Shown piece by piece: positions 57,669 through 64,000 of a DNA stretch of 64,000 bases. The DNA comes from Thecamonas trahens ATCC 50062. Its lineage: Eukaryota > Apusozoa > Apusomonadida > Apusomonadidae. Where the stretch lies: the NCBI RefSeq assembly GCF_000142905.1, contig NW_013657651.1:101549-165548 (forward strand), given 5' to 3'. The first letter of the stretch is position 1. Each line of letters begins with the position of its first letter. Made by a program: the position numbers and the translations under genes. Below the pieces are notes generated by a model, which was not told the origin of the DNA, did no database searches, and saw only the letters and a list, made by a program, of their open reading frames with translations.

Positions 57669-60600
57669 ATGTCCACACCCGACCAGCCAGTGGCCCTGGC
57701 GGTCCTCGCCACACAGCTGGTCCGGACGGCATACACGGAGCTGACGTCCATCGTGGCTGGCGTCGCTGCGGCACCCGACGAGGCGCGCAAGCGGGCCCTA
57801 CAAGCGTACTGCACCCTTGTCCGCCACCGCATGCTCCGCCTCGCCGCCTTGCTGCAGTGGGCGCATGCCCAGTGCGGGCGCGCAGACACCGACGCCCTTG
57901 TCGCCAAGCTCCGCGGGACGCACGCCGCCTTTGAGCGCACCGCCGAGAGCCTGCACTACGCCGGCATGACCCACCGAGCCCTTCTCGCTCCGCCGCCTCC
58001 CGTTGCGCCCGCCTTGGACCTTCTTGCAACAGGCTCGTTCCGCGGCATGCCTGCCGCCGTTCTCGACGGCTCGCGCCCGCGCCCGCCGCTTGACGTCCAG
58101 ACCGCCGCCATCGACCTTGTCCACTCGCACGTCACGGCTGCTCTGCTGGACGAGCCACGCCCGCAGGGTGTCACCGTCGCGCTTGTTGCCGGCGCCCTCG
58201 TCATGACCGCTCCTGGCCAGTACATCCTCTCGCTTACTCTCGACGTCTCGCACCTCGCCCGGCGTGAGCTCGAGGACGATGCCCCGCCCGCGCCGCCGCG
58301 CTCCTGGCTCATCGCCGACCTCGAGCTGGACGTACGGACCCAGAGCTCTGAGGGCTCACTTGCGCGCGTCCGCCTTGACCCACACCAGCACGAGATCCTC
58401 AAGGGCCATGTCTTTACGGCCATGGCCTCCGCACCTGCCCCGCTCCTTGCCGCCCACGACCTCCTCGGCCGGCTCTGCCTCCATCTCCGCATCGACGTCC
58501 TCTTTGCCCAGGCCGGGGCCCTCCGCATGCTCTGGTGGGGCTCCTCGGTCGCACCCATCCGCGCCGACGAGGGCTTTGTCACTGCCTACTGGGCTTTGTC
58601 GGCAAAGACCAAGCTTGTCATCCGTCCGCAGGCCTCCAAGCTCATGGCCCGCTTCGACCCGCCCATTCCGGCCGCCCGCCCGGCCCTTGACGCCGCCATC
58701 TCCCACATTGATGTCTTCAACGCTTCCTTTGAGGCACTTCTCATCTCGGCCATCAACATTCATGTTTCCCATGTTCTCGACGCTGCCGGAGCCGCTCTTC
58801 GCGCCCGCGCCGGTGTCGCTGCAACTGCCACCAGCAGCCTCAGCTTTGTTGTCCGCGCCCGCGTTGTCTCGCGGACCGACCTGCTTCAATCCGGCCTCTC
58901 TTCGGCCCGCATGGTCCTGCACTGGGACCCGATGCTGGCGCCGGGCGGCATGCTGGAGCTCGCCGTCCGCCTGGTCGACGGCGCCTTTGTGGCTTCGGAC
59001 TCGCTCTCGGTCAGCAACGCCCGCGTCCGCGACCTCGTCGCAGCTCTGCCAGCGCTCCACGAGCTTGGCACGTGCCCGGTCGATTCTGCCCCGGTCCTTG
59101 CCGCCGTCCGTGCCCTCGAGTCGGGCCTCGCCATTGATGCCGTCGCTGCCGCCGCCACCACTGCCGGACTCATTGTCGAGTCGGCGCCGTGGCCTTCAGC
59201 CGCGCCGGCCGTCGTCACCCAGCTCCTCAGCGACCACGACACTATCCTCTTTTGCCGCCTCCCGCAGCATTCGCACCTTGCGTACATCGTCCTTGCCCTC
59301 GACGGGACCTCGTTTGCCAAGTTCTGGCTCTTGGTAGTTGATCACAGCACAGACGCCGCTACACTCCCGGTCATCTCTTTTGGCCCGCTGCCGAGAGATG
59401 CGCTCGACATGGCCCGCGCCGCGCTCACCCCCGCCGTCACCCGCCTGGGCCGTGGCGGTCCGGCCTCGCCGGCCACTCCCGGCAAGCGCCCAAGCGCCCA
59501 CGGCCCTGCGCTCTCGCCGTACTCGGCCAAGCGCCGCAAGCGGCTTGACGCCTCTCCGGCCTCGATTGGATCGGAGACCACGCCGCAAGCCCAGGCTCCT
59601 CCTGTCGCCAAAGGCCCCGTCCCAATGGACGTCGTCACGCCGGCCCGGCCGGTGGCCAAGCCGTCGTCTGAGCCGGCGTCACTCCTTGCTCGGGCCGTCG
59701 ACGCCCTCCCGCACCAGGACCTTGTGGCCTTTTTCGCTGCTCTCCTCACCCAAGTTTCACGCTGCGTCCACGACCGCGTCCTCGACTACCTCCTCAAGCA
59801 GCAGCAGGTGCTTGTCAAGGAGTGCTCCGACGGCTTTATCCTCCACATCAACTGCGGCTCGCTGCCGGCCACCTCGATTGTCCTTCGCCTCGCGCCGTCG
59901 GGTGCCTCGTGGTCGGTGGTCGTCGCCCTCGCCAACGCCCCGTTTGATGTTGTTCTCCCTGACGGGCCCTCGCTCGATCTCCCACACATCAAGACCTCGC
60001 CGTCGGGCAAAACCATCTTGCTTGACTATGTCAACGGGCCGTCGTCGGTCTCTAGCCTCCTCGCTGACCTCAAGGGCATCATCCGGCTAGCCGAGCTCTC
60101 AACCCAGGTCGCGCCGCTGCTTTCCAACGCGGCAGACCTTGCCTCCCACTTTACCGTCTTTGCCCACACCTACTCGTGTCTCTGCCTCAAGGTCGCCCGT
60201 GAGCTGTATCCGGTGCCCGGCGGGAGCCCACAGTCGGCGCTCTATGTCGTCATCTCGCTTGACATTTCTGGCTTTGGCCTCTCGTTTGAGCCGCCGTCTC
60301 CGATCCTGGAGGCTTTTGTCCCGTTTTACACCGCGCTCCTCAACCGGCAGCGTGCGCTGGACGTTCTGCTCTCGACCCTCGCTCGCGCACTTCCCATCCT
60401 CGCCCAGCTCCAGGCCCTCCGCGCAAGCCTCCCGCGCGTCACCCTCGTCCCGCGCTCATGCACCTCGGCGAGGCTCATCTTCCCGGCGTCGACTGCCAAC
60501 GCCACTTCCGCCGCCCCGGCGCTAGACTTGCGGTTCTGCCCGGGCGGCCGCCTCTTCCTCTCCGACGGCGCCATCTCCATCTTTGACCCAGCGGATGCCG

Positions 60601-61673
60601 CGCCCGCCCTTCCACCGCCACCACCGCCTCCAGTCAAACCTGTAGTCTCTGCGCTCATTGCGCACGCCACAAGCATCGCAAGCGCGCCCGCGGCTCCCGC
60701 CGCCTACGCCGCCTACAGCAGCGCTGATGGCGGCGCAAGCGCGGAAGGCGACCGCTCAGGCTCGCGCGCCCGCCTGCCTCTCTTCGACACCGTGCTCAAG
60801 AACGCAGCCGCTGGCGGACGCACTCCACAGGCGGCGCCGCGCACCTCGGGCGACGACCTCGCCAATGGTCTCGACGATAGCAACCTCGCCCACCGCATTG
60901 TTCCTGTCGACGCTTTGTCGGCGACGTGCAAGGCTTTGGTGACAGCTTCCGGCGCTCACAACACGCTCCAAGCCCTCGCTCGAGGCCTTGGCCTTGAGCG
61001 CGACGCCGAGACCGGCGCATCGGTTGCCCTCGTCTACACTCACGGCTCGCTCACCGCCAAGTTTGCGCTCAGCTCCTCAGGCAGCATTGGTGTCACCGCC
61101 TCGCATCCGCTCCTCACCGGCAGTGCGACAACAACCATGTCCCAACTGTTTGCCATCGGCATGGCTGGCGCCGGAACCTCAACACACGACATCGTCTTCC
61201 TCGCCCGCTCTTTTGCTGCTCTTGCAGGCCTCGAGTCGGAGCAGCTCACCGAGTTGCTGGTCGGCGTCGGCGAGCTGGCCACACTCACAAAGACCGCTCC
61301 GGAAGACCTTACCCTCTTGCTGAATCGACCGGCAAGCCTCCCGCAAGCATACGCTCCGGCATTTTGGGTCAACCCCAAGGCGCAGACCATGTCATTCATT
61401 CTCGGCGAGGTCTCGCGCCCGCTCCGCGCCCTTCCGCTCACCATCCGAGTCGACAAAGACAGCAACAGCTCGTCGATCGGCCTTTGGATCCCGCCCGCGG
61501 CCGCGTCCCAGATTGCGGCGACGCCACGCTTGACCAAGCTCCTAGACCAAGTCGCAAGCACAGCCCGCGGCTCGTCATCGACCTGGATCCGTGCCTGCCT
61601 TGCCAACGTCTCCCTCCAGTGGCGTGCGCTCGGTGACGAGATGGAGATTGTGTGGGAGGCGGAAAGCAACTAA
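57669..61673 (+). CDS. MED14: Mediator complex subunit 14 (Rgr1)
   Basis: 1,334 residues from ATG 57669 ([13 protein letters not shown]); human MED14 is 1,454. MED14 is the backbone of Mediator, linking head, middle and tail for RNA polymerase II transcription. The conserved N-terminal region reads [15 protein letters not shown], then [17 protein letters not shown] and [14 protein letters not shown]. These follow the family pattern RTYHELTVL, RQLFVRLLALVKWA and AIDVLTTGSYPRLP. The rest is long alpha/beta sequence with low-complexity inserts: a basic SAKRRKR stretch near residue 617 that may be a nuclear signal, and a Pro run near residue 980. No frame breaks. The start follows the C-rich leader directly. 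Its divergent partner is the histone fusion gene. Confidence 0.9.
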   Translation: MSTPDQPVALAVLATQLVRTAYTELTSIVAGVAAAPDEARKRALQAYCTLVRHRMLRLAALLQWAHAQCGRADTDALVAKLRGTHAAFERTAESLHYAGMTHRALLAPPPPVAPALDLLATGSFRGMPAAVLDGSRPRPPLDVQTAAIDLVHSHVTAALLDEPRPQGVTVALVAGALVMTAPGQYILSLTLDVSHLARRELEDDAPPAPPRSWLIADLELDVRTQSSEGSLARVRLDPHQHEILKGHVFTAMASAPAPLLAAHDLLGRLCLHLRIDVLFAQAGALRMLWWGSSVAPIRADEGFVTAYWALSAKTKLVIRPQASKLMARFDPPIPAARPALDAAISHIDVFNASFEALLISAINIHVSHVLDAAGAALRARAGVAATATSSLSFVVRARVVSRTDLLQSGLSSARMVLHWDPMLAPGGMLELAVRLVDGAFVASDSLSVSNARVRDLVAALPALHELGTCPVDSAPVLAAVRALESGLAIDAVAAAATTAGLIVESAPWPSAAPAVVTQLLSDHDTILFCRLPQHSHLAYIVLALDGTSFAKFWLLVVDHSTDAATLPVISFGPLPRDALDMARAALTPAVTRLGRGGPASPATPGKRPSAHGPALSPYSAKRRKRLDASPASIGSETTPQAQAPPVAKGPVPMDVVTPARPVAKPSSEPASLLARAVDALPHQDLVAFFAALLTQVSRCVHDRVLDYLLKQQQVLVKECSDGFILHINCGSLPATSIVLRLAPSGASWSVVVALANAPFDVVLPDGPSLDLPHIKTSPSGKTILLDYVNGPSSVSSLLADLKGIIRLAELSTQVAPLLSNAADLASHFTVFAHTYSCLCLKVARELYPVPGGSPQSALYVVISLDISGFGLSFEPPSPILEAFVPFYTALLNRQRALDVLLSTLARALPILAQLQALRASLPRVTLVPRSCTSARLIFPASTANATSAAPALDLRFCPGGRLFLSDGAISIFDPADAAPALPPPPPPPVKPVVSALIAHATSIASAPAAPAAYAAYSSADGGASAEGDRSGSRARLPLFDTVLKNAAAGGRTPQAAPRTSGDDLANGLDDSNLAHRIVPVDALSATCKALVTASGAHNTLQALARGLGLERDAETGASVALVYTHGSLTAKFALSSSGSIGVTASHPLLTGSATTTMSQLFAIGMAGAGTSTHDIVFLARSFAALAGLESEQLTELLVGVGELATLTKTAPEDLTLLLNRPASLPQAYAPAFWVNPKAQTMSFILGEVSRPLRALPLTIRVDKDSNSSSIGLWIPPAAASQIAATPRLTKLLDQVASTARGSSSTWIRACLANVSLQWRALGDEMEIVWEAESN

Positions 61674-61740
61674 AGCACAGCTCGCGTCCCATCGCAAAAA
61701 TGCATCCTCCCGGCCTGAATCCACATTTATTGACACGCAC

Positions 61741-63879
61741 TCATTGTGGGTGCTTGTGGAGGTCGTCGTCATCGTCGTCGTCGTCGTCATCGTCGTCGTC
61801 GTCGTCATCGTACTCGTCGTACTCTTCAAAGTCCTCTGAAAACCCAGCCGAGTCGATGCTTTCAAGTGCCCGCGCGCCAGCAGCGCGAGCGTCGTCATGC
61901 GACTTGCGGGTGAGTTCCGGGCCCGACGGCGGGGCGGGATCCGGCGGGCGGTTGTTGCGGCGCTGGGCCGTCAGCTGGGCTCCGCGCTCCGACGAGCGGG
62001 CAATTTCTTCGGTGACCTCGGCCTTGAAGAACACACGCAACTCGTCGATCCGGGCCATGGGCATGCCCTTGAGCCACGACTTGGCAAACATAGTCCGGCA
62101 CACATCGTCGCAGTCGTACAGGAGCGAGCGCGGGCGCTTAGACAGCATGGTGTAGCCATCAACAAAGTCGGTGATGGCAAGAAACTCGCGCGAGAGAAGC
62201 TTGCAGATGGCAAGGCCGGCGCGGAACATGATCTTGGGCCCCTCGCAGAAGAAGCAGTCCCAGATCCGGAGCGTGGTCTCCATCGGTAGCACGTTAATGT
62301 AGAGGCAGAGGAGCCACTGTGCAAACATCGGCGTCATGTCGATGCTGAGCGCGATGAGGTGGGCATGGAAGCGCGGAAGCTTTTCGGCGACGAGCGTGAG
62401 GAGAACCCGCTGGTCGATCTGGAACTGGAGCATGTCCGGCGTGTGGTAGTCGGGGAGTAAAACGTCGACGATGGTGACCAGCGTCCAGAACGCTTGCTCC
62501 TCGTCCATGTGCAGGAGAAGAAGGGCAGTGATAAAGTTGAGCGACTGGCAGTACCCAACCCGCGGGTTGAGCCAAGAGAAGGCAACCAGGACTCGCCGCA
62601 GCGCATCAAGTTCCGTCGCCCGGTTGAAGATGACCGAGTCTGGAAAGGTCCGGCGGACGTCGAGCTCAATCTGGATGGTATGCCCTGAAGTCTGGCCCTG
62701 GGTCAGCTCAAGGATGCGCGCGTACATGCCCGGGTTATCTGCAAGCTTGGCGCCAGCGCCCGACATGGCCAACCACATCCTTCCGCGGAGCAGCGACGGA
62801 ATGCCGCCGCGGACAAGTTTCTTGAAGGTTTTGGCGTTGGGCGCCGTCTCCAGTGAGACTACCGTTGGGTCGGGAAGCGAAGCGAGATACTTGGCCCACC
62901 GCTTCCGCTGCTTGACCACCTTGGTCTCGTGGTACCGCAGCATGTACGTGTACTCATCTTCCCCGATCTCGAACCCGTACTCGGAGATGTACATGTCGTC
63001 ACCTACCACAAAGTCAAAGTCTTCGTTTCCGCGAGCCACAGCGCTGTCGTCGCTTCCCGAGCCTTCTGTGGCAGGCGACGCCGTCAGCGTTTGCGGGTTG
63101 CGGACGTGAGCACCCGGTGCTGCCAGCGGACTGCTTGCTGCCCGCGAGCGTGCTACCACCCGCGGCCCAGCCGGCCGCGTCCGCAGCGCCTCACTCCGCA
63201 CCGCACGAGTAACAACAGCCTCCAGCCGTGATAGCAGGTCCATCATCTCTTCGACCGAGCCTCGTCCGCCAACATCCGGCGGCACTAGCGTGCTTCGGGC
63301 CCGCGCCAGCTCGGGTGCAAGCCCAGCCACATCCATGGCCCAAGCATCTAGCGCTCCGACGAGCGGAGCGGTGGCGGCCTCAACGACATCGTGCCCAGTG
63401 CCATCGCCTAGCGCACACTTGGCCTCCCGCAGCGCATGGAGCGCGTCCGAGCCGCGCCGGACTCCGCCTTGATACGCGTCCTCTAGCGCCGCCACCGCTG
63501 CTGCCGCCACCGTCCGTGCACTCGCGGCCTCGGCGCTCAGCTCTGCCAACGACACCCGCAGCCGAGCAAACGCCCATGCCACGTCCTCCACATCGCCTGC
63601 GCTGTCCCCAGCCCTGGCGACAGCCTCCTCCCCGACCCCGGGTTCAGTGACCGCGCCCTTGACCCCTGCAGCATCAGCATCAGCATCAGCGCCTTTGCCC
63701 ATCCCAACAGCATCTCCAGCTCCCACTCCCTCCGCAATCACTGCATCCTCCACCAGCTCCTTGCCAGCCGCAGCCTCGGCGGCGTATGCTTGCTCGCCCA
63801 CCGCGGACACGTGCGACGGCGACGGCGACCGCGGCGGGGTCGGCGGGAGCGGTCTGTTTGGCGGCGTCCGTCCACTCAT
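61741..63879 (-). CDS. TBC-domain Rab GTPase-activating protein
   Basis: 712 residues from ATG 63879. The N-terminal 290 residues are low-complexity, Ala/Glu-rich and helical. The TBC domain lies at about 350-590 and starts LVRGGIPSLLRGRMWLAMSGAG. It has the arginine finger in IELDVRRTFPD (IxxDxxR) and the glutamine finger in VGYCQSLNFI (YxQ), so GAP activity toward a Rab is expected. EEQAFWTLVTIVDVLLPDYH and RIWDCFFCEGPKIMFRAGLAI complete the family signature, nearest to GRTP1/TBC1D2-type proteins by eye. The C-terminus is an Asp run of about 16 residues coded by GTC/ATC repeats on the plus strand (61760-61812). Which Rab it serves is unknown. Confidence 0.93.
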   Translation of the reverse strand: MSGRTPPNRPLPPTPPRSPSPSHVSAVGEQAYAAEAAAGKELVEDAVIAEGVGAGDAVGMGKGADADADAAGVKGAVTEPGVGEEAVARAGDSAGDVEDVAWAFARLRVSLAELSAEAASARTVAAAAVAALEDAYQGGVRRGSDALHALREAKCALGDGTGHDVVEAATAPLVGALDAWAMDVAGLAPELARARSTLVPPDVGGRGSVEEMMDLLSRLEAVVTRAVRSEALRTRPAGPRVVARSRAASSPLAAPGAHVRNPQTLTASPATEGSGSDDSAVARGNEDFDFVVGDDMYISEYGFEIGEDEYTYMLRYHETKVVKQRKRWAKYLASLPDPTVVSLETAPNAKTFKKLVRGGIPSLLRGRMWLAMSGAGAKLADNPGMYARILELTQGQTSGHTIQIELDVRRTFPDSVIFNRATELDALRRVLVAFSWLNPRVGYCQSLNFITALLLLHMDEEQAFWTLVTIVDVLLPDYHTPDMLQFQIDQRVLLTLVAEKLPRFHAHLIALSIDMTPMFAQWLLCLYINVLPMETTLRIWDCFFCEGPKIMFRAGLAICKLLSREFLAITDFVDGYTMLSKRPRSLLYDCDDVCRTMFAKSWLKGMPMARIDELRVFFKAEVTEEIARSSERGAQLTAQRRNNRPPDPAPPSGPELTRKSHDDARAAGARALESIDSAGFSEDFEEYDEYDDDDDDDDDDDDDDDDLHKHPQ

Positions 63880-64000
63880 GTTCCGTGCCGTGGTCTTGTA
63901 TTCGGCCCTTACTCCACACCCTACACTGCCTTGCCCGTACTCGGGTGCTGGCTGGCTGGAGACAAGGCTGACCGCCTACCCTCCCTCCCTCCCCCCCCGA
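63880..64000. other. Upstream region at the window edge
   Basis: 120 bp upstream of the TBC gene, ending in a CCCTCC/C-run tract on the plus strand. Nothing else seen. Confidence 0.5.

Noticed and set aside
57404-57940. Upstream extension of the histone fusion frame to 57940
   Set aside because: Runs antisense through MED14 and the C-rich promoter and lacks conserved content; ATG 57403 directly precedes the H2B tail.

Overview
The window is nuclear DNA from a unicellular eukaryote with a GC-rich, very compact genome. The gene set is eukaryotic throughout: two exportins, Mediator, ATG4, STRIP1, a P4-ATPase, an SRF-type MADS factor, a SNARE, histones, a kinesin-like protein and a mitochondrial ribosomal protein. 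Third codon positions are mostly G or C, introns are few, and homopolymer G/C tracts are common. A free-living flagellate such as the apusomonad Thecamonas trahens would fit, but that is an inference from style and content, not a match I could test. Three runs of exactly 100 N (4924-5023, 17005-17104, 43586-43685) are scaffold gaps. I saw no rRNA, tRNA, CRISPR array or transposon.

Layout. 1-5 kb: 3' part of exportin-T, then PAXBP1/GCFC on the other strand. 5-12 kb: exportin-4 and GTPBP1. 12-20 kb: ATP-citrate lyase, two open-frame-linked minus-strand genes (ankyrin/F-box and a membrane protein), mitochondrial uL22, a secreted kelch protein and a 58-residue membrane microprotein. 20-33 kb: a giant ankyrin membrane protein, a small spliced coiled-coil gene and a 2,280-residue kinesin-like coiled-coil protein whose motor has lost its ATP-binding loop. 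33-40 kb: a P4-ATPase flippase and STRIP1. 40-47 kb: MADS factor, NPSN-type SNARE, ZNF830-like protein across a gap, ATG4 and a GHITM-like membrane protein. 47-56 kb: a coiled-coil/LIM/gelsolin protein and a kelch/RCC1/F-box/ARF-like GTPase fusion. 56-64 kb: a histone H2B-H2A fusion with an HMG-box-like linker, MED14 and a TBC RabGAP.

The most remarkable object is the gene at 56282-57403: one reading frame encodes a complete H2B fold, an acidic linker with an HMG-box-like segment, and a complete H2A fold. Second is the gene at 51954-55388, which joins kelch and RCC1 propellers, an F-box and an ARF-like GTPase with altered catalytic and base-recognition motifs.

Technical caution: at least ten positions in otherwise well-conserved genes lack exactly one base, mostly in or next to short homopolymers, and every shift has the same sign. 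I read these as consensus errors, not pseudogenes. Repairing them conceptually gives protein lengths close to the known families (exportin-4, STRIP1). Genes are packed tightly: convergent stops lie 10-60 bp apart. Many coding-strand regions just upstream of start codons are C-rich.
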